Source: SIG607 sp045605385 (GTDB lineage Bacteria; Bacillota; Clostridia; Oscillospirales; Acutalibacteraceae). Taken from it: DNA of 64,000 nt. The notes beneath the pieces were generated by a model, which was given only the letters and a program-made list of their open reading frames with translations, made no database searches and was not told the DNA's origin. Both the position numbers and the translations under genes were made by a program. Positions 52,923 to 62,134 of the stretch are shown one piece after another; positions within the stretch are counted from its first letter, which is position 1; each line of letters begins with the position of its first letter. The DNA lies in NCBI GenBank assembly GCA_045605385.1, contig JAZUPW010000013.1:1-64000 (forward strand), given 5' to 3'.

Positions 52923-55271
52923 TTAAATAATTGTGTTTACATTTTCTTTGTTTTCAAGACCTGCTTTGTGGCAAGTAAAATAAAGCACCTGGTTTTCCTT
53001 GCTGTATTCTTCGAGGAACTTTATTGCTTTATTAAGCCTTGTATCATCGTACTGTGCAAAGGCATCGTCAATAAACAGGGGTAATCCTCCGCAATCTTCT
53101 GAGAGTAATTCGGCAACGGCAAGTCTTAACGCAAAATATGCTTGGTCGGCAGTTCCGCTTGAAAGGTACTGCCATTCTTTAGAACCGAAAACCGCGGCGC
53201 TTTCAACGGCAATATCAAATTCATCCGAAACGTTTACGTCGCAGTAACGTTCATTCGTAAGTGCGCTGAAAATTTCGGCAGTTCTTTTACTTAAGGTTTC
53301 GCCAAAACTTCTTCTTTGCTTGGAAAAAGCAGTGTTAAGCGCATCTAAGGCAATATCAACGCTGTCGCAAAAATCTTTTTGAGAAGCAATAGCACCCATT
53401 AAATCTTCAATTTCGTGCTCTATTTCGGTGGGGTGACGGTGGGTAGCAAACTTTGTACGTGCGCTTGCTTCATCGAAAATAATAGATTTCTGAATATCGT
53501 TTGCGGTGTTTTGCTTAAACAACAAACGGTCTTCAAGCACTTTCGGGTCTTCTTCATCTGAAACATTCTGTCGTATTTCTGCAAGTTTCATTTCAGCAGC
53601 CTGCTTAGATAAATCACCAACGTCTGCTTTAAGTAAAGCAAGTTTTGTTTTTGCTGTTTCTACCTTTCGGGAATACTCTTTGTAAGCGTGTAAAACAATT
53701 TCCATTCCCGAAACCGAAGCGGTCATATTTTCTTTTGGGAACATAAGCGCAAACAAACTTTCACTTTCGGCTATTGCTTCGTTTAATTTTTCAAGGTCTT
53801 GTTTGCGGTTTTTAATTAAACTAAGTTTTTCTTCTTTTAATGCCGCTGCGCTGTCCGATTCACTTGTAAGCGCTTTCAGTATTTCGTTCTGTGCGTTTAA
53901 ATCGGCACTTAAGGTTGAAATATTCAATTCAAGGCTGTGCCTGTTCTTTTCGCTGTTTTCAAGCAGTTCGGTTTCTTCTTTTGTAAGGGCTTTCGGTTGC
54001 TCTTTTAAAGTAAAACAAAGAATAACAAAAACAACAAATAAAACTAAACCTATTAAACTGAATAAGTATGCTTTAAATACCAAAGGAATTAAGGCAAGAA
54101 TAAATGTAACCGCACTTAAAAGAATTAATCCTTTGCGCATTTTCGGTTTCTTTGCAAGGTTGGTTTCCCTTAATTCGTTAAGTTCTTTAACGGTTTTAAG
54201 AGTTGCGGCAAATTCTTCTTTAGTAAGTTTAAGACTGTTTTCAATGGCGTTAACCTTTTCTCTTACAAGAGTAATAGGATCATTTCCGCCTGCTTCTTTG
54301 CTTAAACTTTCAATTTCGGCTTCTATTAAAGCAATTTCTTTTTCTAAATCAGCCACGCGCGGTTTAAGTAGTTTGTAATTGGCAAGGGTTTCTTGAGTTT
54401 TAGCAAGGTCACTTACCGAAATAGTAGTTCCGTCAGCCTTTAAAAGATTTCTTTCAAGCGAAGTTATCTGGTCGGTTACTTCTATATAGTCTTTAAGATT
54501 TCTGAAGGCGCGTTTGCTTTCGGTTGCTTTAAGAGAGGCGTTTATTCGGTCAATATCCTTTAAAATTAAAGTAAGACGGTTTTTCTGGTTTTCAATTTTC
54601 ACAGCTAACGCTTCGCGTTCTTCTTCGGCACTGCGCGAAGCAATAAGTTCATCGTTAAGGCTTTGAAGTTTTTGCCTTGCAATATCGTATCTGCCTTTTT
54701 TACCGCTTTTAGACATAAGTTCTTCTTTTGCGCTTAAAAGACGGCTTGCAATAAGTTTTCCCGAAACGTCTTCATCACCCGATAACGCAAGAGATGAGAG
54801 TTTACTGTTAAGTTCACCCGAAGCATCTCCCGATACTTCGCCTAAATTAAGTTGACCTATAAAAACACAGCGTTCAAAGGCATCGGCGCTTAAGCCGAAA
54901 AAAGCGGCTCCAAGGTCATACGTACCGCCGTAAGATTCTCTTTTACCTGTATCAAGGTCTATAAGAGTTACTTTATCGCTTGTGTTAGAAGCGCCGAAAT
55001 TTCGTTCTATTCGGTAAAGTTTGCCTTTATGCGAAAAATCAATACTGCCCGCCATAGGTGTGTTATCCCACGGTAAATATTTCTTTCGCGGATTTTTTGT
55101 TATATCGTTACCTTTTGCACTGCTACCGTAAAACATCATTTTAATAAAGGTCATAAGGGTGGTTTTTCCAACCTCGTTTTCGCCTAAAAAAATGTTTTCG
55201 CCGCTTGAAAAAACTAATCTGTAATCTTTAAATTTTCCGAATCCTGCAATATATAACGACTCAATCTTCAC
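52923..55271 (-). CDS. SMC/SbcC-like ATPase with central membrane hairpin (YhaN-type)
   Basis: This 782-aa protein has Walker A GENEVGKTT near residue 35, long coiled coils (about 190-370 and 420-620), and two adjacent hydrophobic helices in the middle (about 378-420). ABC-type signature YLSSGTADQAYFALRLAVA and Walker B LPLFIDDAFAQYDD lie near the C terminus. The N terminus MKIESLYIAGFGKFKDY is typical of YhaN. It partners with the SbcD-like nuclease encoded upstream, with an 11-nt overlap. Presumed role is DNA-end processing or repair, perhaps at the membrane; shorter than Bacillus YhaN. Confidence 0.85.
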   Translation of the reverse strand: MKIESLYIAGFGKFKDYRLVFSSGENIFLGENEVGKTTLMTFIKMMFYGSSAKGNDITKNPRKKYLPWDNTPMAGSIDFSHKGKLYRIERNFGASNTSDKVTLIDLDTGKRESYGGTYDLGAAFFGLSADAFERCVFIGQLNLGEVSGDASGELNSKLSSLALSGDEDVSGKLIASRLLSAKEELMSKSGKKGRYDIARQKLQSLNDELIASRSAEEEREALAVKIENQKNRLTLILKDIDRINASLKATESKRAFRNLKDYIEVTDQITSLERNLLKADGTTISVSDLAKTQETLANYKLLKPRVADLEKEIALIEAEIESLSKEAGGNDPITLVREKVNAIENSLKLTKEEFAATLKTVKELNELRETNLAKKPKMRKGLILLSAVTFILALIPLVFKAYLFSLIGLVLFVVFVILCFTLKEQPKALTKEETELLENSEKNRHSLELNISTLSADLNAQNEILKALTSESDSAAALKEEKLSLIKNRKQDLEKLNEAIAESESLFALMFPKENMTASVSGMEIVLHAYKEYSRKVETAKTKLALLKADVGDLSKQAAEMKLAEIRQNVSDEEDPKVLEDRLLFKQNTANDIQKSIIFDEASARTKFATHRHPTEIEHEIEDLMGAIASQKDFCDSVDIALDALNTAFSKQRRSFGETLSKRTAEIFSALTNERYCDVNVSDEFDIAVESAAVFGSKEWQYLSSGTADQAYFALRLAVAELLSEDCGGLPLFIDDAFAQYDDTRLNKAIKFLEEYSKENQVLYFTCHKAGLENKENVNTII

Positions 55272-56376
55272 CGTAGTTCACCTGCCCGTCAAAACTTTTA
55301 AGTCCAATTCTTAAAGCGTTAATATAAGTTTCTCTTTCTGTTTCGTTTGCTTCTTTTATCCTTATAAGCATTTCGCTTACAAACTTACCCTTAAGTGAGT
55401 TTTCTTTAGAAAGTAATTCAAGGTCTGCCTTTATGCCCGTTCGGTCTTTAAGTTTTAAATGGTACACCTCAGGCGAAACTTTTGCATAAATATCGTTAAG
55501 GTTAACAACTCTTTTGGCTTCAAGATTACCTTTTAAAGTTACTCTGAAAAGATTATCTATTGGGTTATCGCATACGTTTTTAATAGCATCTTTTATAGCC
55601 TTTGCTTCATCGGTTTCTTCGGAAATATCAACGTCAAGCAGGTAGTGTGTGCGTTTTGCAAGAGGTACAAATTTTAAATCGGCGCTGTTTTTTGTTATAT
55701 TTCCTAAGTAAACGCCTTTTTCACCGTCTTCATCATATCCCTGACCTTCAATACAACCGCTGTATGCGAAATAAGAAGAACCAAGCCTTGCAATTTCGCT
55801 TCGTTTGTGGTTGTGTCCAAGCGCAATATAATCCATACCGCTTTCTTCAATAAATGTTTTGGTTATAGATCTGTAAGCCGAAGAAAGGTCGGCTTTGGTT
55901 TCGCCGTGCAAAAGCAGAATGTTTACTTTATCGTCATTTTCAGGGGTAATAAAGAAACGTTCGCTTCCTGTTTTATAAACACTTCCAAACGAACTTCCGT
56001 ATATTCTGCAGTTATCAAATTCCAATACGCTGTCGTTTTCGGGAAGTACAAAAGTATTTGCAGATAACTTTTTGTTTTTAAATGGCGAATCGGCGGTAAG
56101 CGGGTCGTGGTTGCCAAGCGCAATTACAACCTTTGTGCGTGTAAGCTGACCGAATATTTCTAAAATTTCATTTATAATACTGTCTTCAATTCTGTTGCTG
56201 TCAAAAAGGTCGCCTGCAATAAGCATAACGTCAACATTTTCTTCTTCGCAAAGCATTACCGCACGTTTAACCGTAACGGGAATTTCATATTTTCGCGCGT
56301 CTTTCATAGCGCCTAAATATGTGTTTTCCTTTCCTAAATGCCAGTCGGCAGTATGTAAAATACGAACACTGTGCAT
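55261..56376 (-). CDS. DNA-repair metallophosphoesterase (YhaO/SbcD-like)
   Basis: This 371-aa Mre11/SbcD-family nuclease has the motif series RILHTADWHLGKE, IAGDLFDSNR, ALGNHDPLT, LLHGETK and ALGHNHKRSE. It overlaps the YhaN-type ATPase gene by 11 nt, the standard nuclease-ATPase pairing. It diverges from the DUF951-prfA operon. Confidence 0.9.
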   Translation of the reverse strand: MHSVRILHTADWHLGKENTYLGAMKDARKYEIPVTVKRAVMLCEEENVDVMLIAGDLFDSNRIEDSIINEILEIFGQLTRTKVVIALGNHDPLTADSPFKNKKLSANTFVLPENDSVLEFDNCRIYGSSFGSVYKTGSERFFITPENDDKVNILLLHGETKADLSSAYRSITKTFIEESGMDYIALGHNHKRSEIARLGSSYFAYSGCIEGQGYDEDGEKGVYLGNITKNSADLKFVPLAKRTHYLLDVDISEETDEAKAIKDAIKNVCDNPIDNLFRVTLKGNLEAKRVVNLNDIYAKVSPEVYHLKLKDRTGIKADLELLSKENSLKGKFVSEMLIRIKEANETERETYINALRIGLKSFDGQVNYGED

Positions 56377-56458
56377 AAAATATCCCCCAAAAACATATAA
56401 TATATTTTTATTATATAATCTTTTGTTTGGTAAAGCAATAAAATTTTATTAAGAAATA

Positions 56459-56487
56459 TTGCCAATACGCCACTTTTGTTGTATAAT
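56459..56487 (+). promoter_or_regulatory. Promoter of the DUF951-prfA operon
   Basis: TTGCCA (56459-56464), a 17-nt spacer and TATAAT (56482-56487) precede the ATG at 56521. Confidence 0.7.
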
Positions 56488-56520
56488 ATACTAATAAATT
56501 ATATTTTTTTGGTGGAACTT

Positions 56521-56715
56521 ATGGATGTAAGAACAGGCGATAAACTTATTATGAAGAAAAAGCACCCCTGCGGAAGTGAGATCTTCCTTGTAACCAGAAT
56601 AGGATTGGATTTTAAAATCAAATGTGTAAACTGCGGTAGGGAAGTAATGCTTACGCGTGTTAAGTGCGAAAAGAATATTAAAAAAATAATTCGTGAGGAA
56701 GAAGACAATGTTTGA
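56521..56715 (+). CDS. DUF951 small protein
   Basis: This 64-aa protein begins MDVRTGDKLIMKKKHPCGSE and continues with KCVNCGREVMLTR, the DUF951 pattern with a CxxC-like pair and HPCG. The family is widespread in Firmicutes and of unknown function, possibly nucleic-acid or metal binding. The start at 56521 replaces a longer frame that runs through the promoter. It overlaps prfA by 8 nt, so the two are coupled. Confidence 0.88.
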   Translation: MDVRTGDKLIMKKKHPCGSEIFLVTRIGLDFKIKCVNCGREVMLTRVKCEKNIKKIIREEEDNV

Positions 56716-57784
56716 ACAACTTACAGCGGTTGAATCCCGTTTTGAAGAAATCGGAATGTTGCTTACACGTCCTGAGGTGGTTTCCGATTCCGAAAGATAT
56801 ACGTCGCTTAGCAAAGAATATGCGCAGATTTCACCTCTTGTAGAAACCTACAGAAAGTATACGGCTGCAAAGAAAACCGAAGAAGAAGCAAAAGAACTTT
56901 TAGATGCAGGTTCGCTTGATAAAGATTTTAAGGAACTTGTTGAGCAAGAGTATCTTGCCGCTAAAGAAGATATTGCCGTGCTTAGCGATGAACTTAAAAT
57001 TCTGCTTTTGCCTAAAGATCCTAATGATGATAAAAACGTTATTGTTGAAATACGCGCGGGTGCAGGCGGTGAAGAGGCTGCACTTTTTGCGGGTTCGCTT
57101 TACCGTATGTATTCAATGTATGCTGAAAAGCAACGTTGGGGTGTTGAAGTTATAAACGAAAACGAAACCGAACTTGGCGGTTATAAAGAAATTTCTTTTT
57201 CTATTGAGGGAAGCGGCGCTTATTCACGCCTTAAATATGAAAGCGGTGTCCACCGTGTTCAGCGTGTTCCCGATACAGAAACACAGGGACGTATACACAC
57301 TTCAACCGTAACAGTTGCGGTGCTTCCCGAAGCCGCTGAGGTTGAGTTTGAACTTGATCCTAAAGATTTAAAAATAGATACTTTCCGTTCAAGCGGTGCG
57401 GGTGGTCAGCATATTAACAAAACGTCTTCGGCTATTCGCGTTACTCATTTACCTACGGGTATGGTGGTTGAATGTCAGGATGAGCGAAGCCAGTTCAAAA
57501 ACAAAGATAAAGCCTTAAAGGTGCTTCGTTCACGCCTTTATGAAATTGAACAGAACAAGCAAAAAGAAGCAATAGATGAATCCCGCAGGACTCAGGTTGG
57601 TACGGGAGACAGAAGCGAAAGAATAAGAACTTATAATTTTCCGCAAGGAAGATTAACCGACCACAGAATAGGTCTTACACTTTATAAATTGGATACTGTA
57701 ATGAACGGAGCAATAGATGAAATTATTGATGCGTTAATTACTTATTACAGAACAGAAATGTTAAAGGAAAACACCACGGAATAA
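56708..57784 (+). CDS. prfA: Peptide chain release factor 1
   Basis: This 358-aa class I release factor reads UAA and UAG. GGQ lies in RSSGAGGQHINKT (about 225-237), and RVPDTETQGRIHTS holds the region that distinguishes RF1 (PxT-like codon recognition). The ATG at 56708 lies inside the DUF951 frame, with GAGGA upstream. prmC, the methylase of the GGQ glutamine often found next, is not between prfA and the following gene. Confidence 0.95.
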   Translation: MFEQLTAVESRFEEIGMLLTRPEVVSDSERYTSLSKEYAQISPLVETYRKYTAAKKTEEEAKELLDAGSLDKDFKELVEQEYLAAKEDIAVLSDELKILLLPKDPNDDKNVIVEIRAGAGGEEAALFAGSLYRMYSMYAEKQRWGVEVINENETELGGYKEISFSIEGSGAYSRLKYESGVHRVQRVPDTETQGRIHTSTVTVAVLPEAAEVEFELDPKDLKIDTFRSSGAGGQHINKTSSAIRVTHLPTGMVVECQDERSQFKNKDKALKVLRSRLYEIEQNKQKEAIDESRRTQVGTGDRSERIRTYNFPQGRLTDHRIGLTLYKLDTVMNGAIDEIIDALITYYRTEMLKENTTE

Positions 57785-57785
57785 T

Positions 57786-58805
57786 ATGGAAACTAAAAGA
57801 CTGTTAATGGGTGAAAATAAAGAAAAAAGCATAAAAACAGCCGCCGAAATTCTTAATAACGGCGGTGTGGTTGCTATGCCCACAGAAACAGTTTACGGTC
57901 TTGCCGCAAGTGCTTATGACAGTTCTGCAATAGAAAAAGTTTTTATTGCTAAAGGCAGACCGCAGGATAACCCCTTAATAGTTCATATTGCCCATTATGA
58001 AACCCTTAAGGAAATTGCTTGTGATATTCCGCAAAAAGCGTTGGAGTGCGCAACTGTTTTCTGGCCTGGGCCTTTTACAATGGTATTAAAAAGAACTCAA
58101 AGGATTGCGCCTTGTGTGGCAGGGGGACTTGATACCGTTGCTGTGCGAATGCCGAATAATGACATCGCTTTAAGTCTTATAAAGGAAAGCGGTCTTGCGT
58201 TGGCGGCACCTTCGGCAAACTCTTCGGGAAAACCAAGCCCCACAACCGCTCATCACGTTTTAGCCGATTTAGACGGAAAAATTGATGCCGTAATAATGGG
58301 TGAAAGAAGCGGTGTAGGGGTTGAATCTACAGTGGTTTCTTTTGTCTGTGAAAAACCTCGTTTGCTTCGCCCGGGCGCTGTAACGCTTGAACAGTTAAAA
58401 GAAATTATTCCCGAAATAGAGGTAGATAAAGCGGTGCTTTCTTCGCCTAAAGAAGGGGAAAAAGTATCTTCACCGGGTATGAAGTATAAGCACTATGCAC
58501 CAAAATGCGAACTTTATTTAGTAGAAGCTGATATTAGTGATTTTGCTAAGTTTGTTAACGAAAAAAACGACGGCGTTGCTTTATGTTTCAGCGAAGAAAA
58601 AGAACATATATGCACACAAAGTATTGTTTACGGAAGTAAAGAAAACCCCGAAAGTTTAGCTTATAAATTGTTTGATATTTTAAGGGAACTTGATTTAAAG
58701 GGTATAGAAAGAGGTTACGTACACGCTCCCGAAAAAAGCGGTGTAGGACTTGCGGTTTACAACAGGCTTATACGCGCTTGCGGTTATAAGGTGATTAAGC
58801 TATGA
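57786..58805 (+). CDS. L-threonylcarbamoyladenylate synthase (Sua5/YwlC)
   Basis: This 339-aa protein has a YrdC domain (about 10-205: VVAMPTETVYGLAA, KGRPQDNPLIVH, PSANSSGKPSPTTAHHV) plus a C-terminal Sua5 domain. It makes threonylcarbamoyl-AMP for t6A37 of ANN-decoding tRNAs. It starts one base after the prfA stop and overlaps coaE by 4 nt (ATGA). Confidence 0.94.
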   Translation: METKRLLMGENKEKSIKTAAEILNNGGVVAMPTETVYGLAASAYDSSAIEKVFIAKGRPQDNPLIVHIAHYETLKEIACDIPQKALECATVFWPGPFTMVLKRTQRIAPCVAGGLDTVAVRMPNNDIALSLIKESGLALAAPSANSSGKPSPTTAHHVLADLDGKIDAVIMGERSGVGVESTVVSFVCEKPRLLRPGAVTLEQLKEIIPEIEVDKAVLSSPKEGEKVSSPGMKYKHYAPKCELYLVEADISDFAKFVNEKNDGVALCFSEEKEHICTQSIVYGSKENPESLAYKLFDILRELDLKGIERGYVHAPEKSGVGLAVYNRLIRACGYKVIKL

Positions 58806-59389
58806 AATTGATTATAGGTTTAACGGGCCCTACGGGTTCGGGAAAAACAACGGCGATTGAAGTGGCAGAACAAAAAGGCTTTTTGTGTATTGATTGTGAT
58901 AAAGTTGCACACAACGTTACGCAGAACAATAAACTGTGTTTTACTTCTCTTGTTAACACTTTTGGCGAAGATATTGCCGAAAACGGTGTTTTAAACAGAA
59001 AAAAACTTGCCGAAAAAGCATTTTTAAATAAAGAGAACACACTTCTTTTAAACCAAACCGTATTACCTTTTATTGTTGGTGAAATTCTTTTTATAATAGA
59101 AAACAGTAAAGAGGATAAAATATTACTTGATGCACCAACCCTTGTTGAAAGCGGTTTAAACGAAGTATGCAACTGTGTTATTTCGGTGCTTTGCGACAGA
59201 AAAATACGAAAAAACCGAATTATAAAACGCGACAATTTAAGTGAAGAAGCGGCAGAAAAACGCTTGAATGCGGGAAAAGATAACGCTTTTTATGAAAAGT
59301 ATTCAGATTATTTGATTTATAATGAAAACAACAGTGAAGAATTTAAACAGCAAATAAGTAATATATTAGATATAATGACGGAGGAATAA
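58802..59389 (+). CDS. coaE: Dephospho-CoA kinase
   Basis: This 195-aa P-loop kinase performs the final step of coenzyme A synthesis. GLTGPTGSGKTTAIEVAE is the Walker A region at the N terminus, CDKVAHNV follows, and VLLDAPTLVESGLN-like sequence (LLDAPTLVE) and NRIIKRDNLSEEAA complete the family pattern. Translationally coupled to sua5 upstream; apeB begins 2 nt downstream. Confidence 0.93.
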   Translation: MKLIIGLTGPTGSGKTTAIEVAEQKGFLCIDCDKVAHNVTQNNKLCFTSLVNTFGEDIAENGVLNRKKLAEKAFLNKENTLLLNQTVLPFIVGEILFIIENSKEDKILLDAPTLVESGLNEVCNCVISVLCDRKIRKNRIIKRDNLSEEAAEKRLNAGKDNAFYEKYSDYLIYNENNSEEFKQQISNILDIMTEE

Positions 59390-59391
59390 TT

Positions 59392-60789
59392 ATGAGCGAA
59401 AAAAGTAAAGCGCAACTTTTAAAGGAAAAATTAGCAATATCTAAGAAAAACGGCCTTTTAAAGGCAGATGATGAAACAATAAAAAATGCATTTGATTTTT
59501 GCGAAGATTATAAGGATTTTTTAAATAACGCAAAAACCGAACGTGAAGCCGCAAAATGCGCAGTAGAAATTGCAGAAAAGTCGGGCTTTGTACCTTTTGA
59601 GTACGGTAAAAAGTATAATGCGGGTGATAAGGTTTATTTTAACAACCGCGGAAAAACCGTTGCTTTTGCCGTTATTGGTAAAAAAGACGTTGAAAAGGGA
59701 ATAAGGCTTACTGCCGCGCACATAGATTCTCCACGTCTTGATTTAAAACCTAATCCGCTTTACGAAGATACCGATTTAGCGCTTTTCAAAACCCACTATT
59801 ACGGCGGTATTAAGAAATATCAGTGGACGGCAATTCCTTTGGCTATACACGGTGTTTTCACCTTAAAGGGCGGAAAAACGGTAGAGGTTAAAATTGGCGA
59901 AGAAGAAAACGAACCTAAGTTTGTTGTAAACGATTTATTACCGCATTTGGCGGCGGAACAAAGCAAACGTACCTTAAACGAAGGTATTAAAGGTGAAGAA
60001 CTTAACGTGCTTGTAGGCAGCGTGCCTTTTAAAGACGATAAAGAAAGCGAACTTGTTAAACTTAACATTTTAAGCCTTCTTAATGAAAAGTACGGCATTG
60101 TAGAAGAAGATTTCCTTGCCGCAGAGTTAGAGGTTGTACCTGCTTTCAAGGCTTGTGATATTGGTTTTGATAGAGGTCTTATAGGCGCTTACGGTCAGGA
60201 TGACAGAGTTTGCGCATACCCCGCACTTAAGGCAATTTGCGATATTAAAAATCCCGAACTTACTGCAATAGCAATTCTTGCCGATAAGGAAGAAATAGGT
60301 TCTGAGGGCAATACGGGTCTTAATTCGGCATTTGTAAAATACGTTATTGGCGATATTGCAAAAATGCAAGGCTGTGATGTTACAATAGCGCTTAGAAATA
60401 CAAAGTGTCTTTCTGCCGACGTTAATGCAGGTACTGACCCCACGTTTAAAGACGTTGTAGAGCCAAGAAACGCTTGCTATCTAAACTACGGTGTTTGTGT
60501 TACAAAGTATACGGGCGCAAGAGGAAAAACTTCAACGAACGATGCTTCAAGCGAATACGTTGGTTTTGTAAGAGATCTTCTTGATAACGCGGGTGTTGCC
60601 TGGCAAACGGGCGAACTTGGCCGTGTGGATTTAGGCGGCGGCGGAACAGTTGCTATGTATATTGCAAACTTAGGCGCCGACGTAATAGATTTAGGCGTTC
60701 CCGTACTTTCAATGCACGCACCCTTTGAAACAACGGCAAAGTTTGACGTTTATATGTGCTATAGAGCAATGTATGAATTCTGTTCATAA
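59392..60789 (+). CDS. apeB: M18-family aminopeptidase
   Basis: This 465-aa zinc aminopeptidase of the aspartyl aminopeptidase family has AAHIDSPRLDLKP (metal His and Asp, about 105), DKEEIGSEGNTG (catalytic and metal Glu residues), ADVNAGTDP and SMHAPFETTAKFD with the C-terminal metal His. It is cytoplasmic with no signal peptide. It ends the plus-strand operon DUF951-prfA-sua5-coaE-apeB. Confidence 0.93.
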   Translation: MSEKSKAQLLKEKLAISKKNGLLKADDETIKNAFDFCEDYKDFLNNAKTEREAAKCAVEIAEKSGFVPFEYGKKYNAGDKVYFNNRGKTVAFAVIGKKDVEKGIRLTAAHIDSPRLDLKPNPLYEDTDLALFKTHYYGGIKKYQWTAIPLAIHGVFTLKGGKTVEVKIGEEENEPKFVVNDLLPHLAAEQSKRTLNEGIKGEELNVLVGSVPFKDDKESELVKLNILSLLNEKYGIVEEDFLAAELEVVPAFKACDIGFDRGLIGAYGQDDRVCAYPALKAICDIKNPELTAIAILADKEEIGSEGNTGLNSAFVKYVIGDIAKMQGCDVTIALRNTKCLSADVNAGTDPTFKDVVEPRNACYLNYGVCVTKYTGARGKTSTNDASSEYVGFVRDLLDNAGVAWQTGELGRVDLGGGGTVAMYIANLGADVIDLGVPVLSMHAPFETTAKFDVYMCYRAMYEFCS

Positions 60790-60822
60790 AAAGCTATAGG
60801 ATTTTTATGAACAGCGATATAA

Positions 60823-60993
60823 AAGGAGTTTCGATATATCTTTACAGATGCGATATACGCTTACGCGCGCGATATGTTCTTTTATGAAAACGAGAACGGG
60901 AGATTATATGTAGGAACAGGCATCTTCGACTGTCCGTTTATATCCACAATCACAACAACAAAAGGTTTCGCATTTCTGCGAAACCTTTTATAA
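60823..60993 (+). pseudogene. Possible coding remnant without start codon
   Basis: The frame is open for about 56 codons with protein-like composition (YIFTDAIYAYARDMFFYENE, then GRLYVGTGIFDCPFIS). No ATG/GTG start or ribosome site exists in frame before it, and a stop lies at 60820-60822. It ends inside the terminator hairpin. It may be the tail of a decayed gene or a chance frame. Confidence 0.25.
60960..60989. terminator. Bidirectional terminator, GGTTTCGCA core
   Basis: A 13-bp perfect stem (AAAAGGTTTCGCA / TGCGAAACCTTTT, loop TTTC) lies between convergent apeB and the isocitrate dehydrogenase gene. It shares the core AAGGTTTCGC with the terminators at 3912 and 6264. Confidence 0.75.
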
Positions 60994-61009
60994 AAATATA
61001 TTATAACCG

Positions 61010-62134
61010 CTATAATAATTCAAGTAACGCTTCGGTATATTCTTTTGCCGTGGCGTTTTCTTTTGTGCCGTCTACAATTACCGTGCAATCTTTAAGAGCA
61101 TTTTCTAAATTTTCAGCCTTTTTGGTAAAACTTATGTGGCGAAGCATCATAGCGGTGGCTTTAAGTATGCTTTGCGGATTTGCATATTCTGCCAGACCTT
61201 CTTCCACCATACGAGGAGCCGAGCCGTGGATTGCTTCAAACATAGCGTAATTATCGCCTGTGTTAGCGCTTCCCGCTGTACCTACACCGCCTTGAATCTG
61301 CGCCGCTTCATCGGTAATAATATCGCCGTAAAGGTTAGGAAGTAAAAATACCTGAAACTTGTTTCTTATGGCAGTGTTTACAAGGTTGGCGGTCATAATG
61401 TCAATATACCAGTCTTCCGCCTGTATTTCAGGATAATCAGCGGCAACCTCGTGACAAAGGGCGCTGAACTTACCGTCGGGTTTCTTCATTATGTTTGCTT
61501 TGGTAACAATGGCAACCTGTGTTTTGCCGTTTTGTTTTGCATATTCAAAAGCCGCTTTTGCTATACGTTTTGTGCCGCAATCGGTGGTTACTTTAAAGTC
61601 CATAGCAAGTTTGTTTTCAATTTCAATACCGCTTGAACCTAATACGTATTCACCTTCGGTATTTTCGCGGTAAAATATCCAATCAATACCTTCTTCGGCA
61701 ATTTCTACGGGGCGTATGTTTGCATATAAGTCAAGTTCTCTGCGAAGTGCTACGTTTGCACTTTCCATTTTACCGCCCTTAGGTGTGGTGGTAGGACCTT
61801 TAAGCAGTACGTCACATTCTTTAATTGCGGCAAGGGTATCACTCGGCACTGCCTGTCCTTTTTCTAAACGGTTTTCAATGGTTAAGCCTTCAATTTCTTT
61901 TAACACTATTTTACCGCTTTTAATTTCTTCTGCCAAAAGGGTATTTAAAACCTTTCTTGCCTGATTCATAATAACGGGACCAATGCCGTCACCGTCAATA
62001 AGACCTATTTTAATGCAGTCAAGTGTGGTGAAGTCTTTGGCTTTACTGCCTTTTTCCATTTCTTCTTCTCGGGCAATTTGCTGTCTTAAAATTTTTTCGT
62101 AATGTAGGACAGCCGCTTTAATCTGTGCTTCCAT
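61010..62134 (-). CDS. Isocitrate dehydrogenase (isocitrate/isopropylmalate family)
   Basis: This 374-aa beta-decarboxylating dehydrogenase has IGLIDGDGIGPVIM (about 42), MESANVALRRELDLYANIRP for substrate binding, and NLYGDIITDEAAQIQGGVG for the metal and cofactor region. GSANTGDNYAMFEAIHGSAP follows. Its position one base after aconitase (TAATG overlap) argues for isocitrate over isopropylmalate. An extra N-terminal helical segment (IKAAVLHYEKILRQQIAREE) precedes the fold. The product is 2-oxoglutarate. Confidence 0.88.
   Translation of the reverse strand: MEAQIKAAVLHYEKILRQQIAREEEMEKGSKAKDFTTLDCIKIGLIDGDGIGPVIMNQARKVLNTLLAEEIKSGKIVLKEIEGLTIENRLEKGQAVPSDTLAAIKECDVLLKGPTTTPKGGKMESANVALRRELDLYANIRPVEIAEEGIDWIFYRENTEGEYVLGSSGIEIENKLAMDFKVTTDCGTKRIAKAAFEYAKQNGKTQVAIVTKANIMKKPDGKFSALCHEVAADYPEIQAEDWYIDIMTANLVNTAIRNKFQVFLLPNLYGDIITDEAAQIQGGVGTAGSANTGDNYAMFEAIHGSAPRMVEEGLAEYANPQSILKATAMMLRHISFTKKAENLENALKDCTVIVDGTKENATAKEYTEALLELL

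Noticed and set aside
56476..56520. N-terminal extension of the DUF951 protein
   Set aside because: It passes through the promoter -10 region; the family starts at the MDVRTGD methionine.
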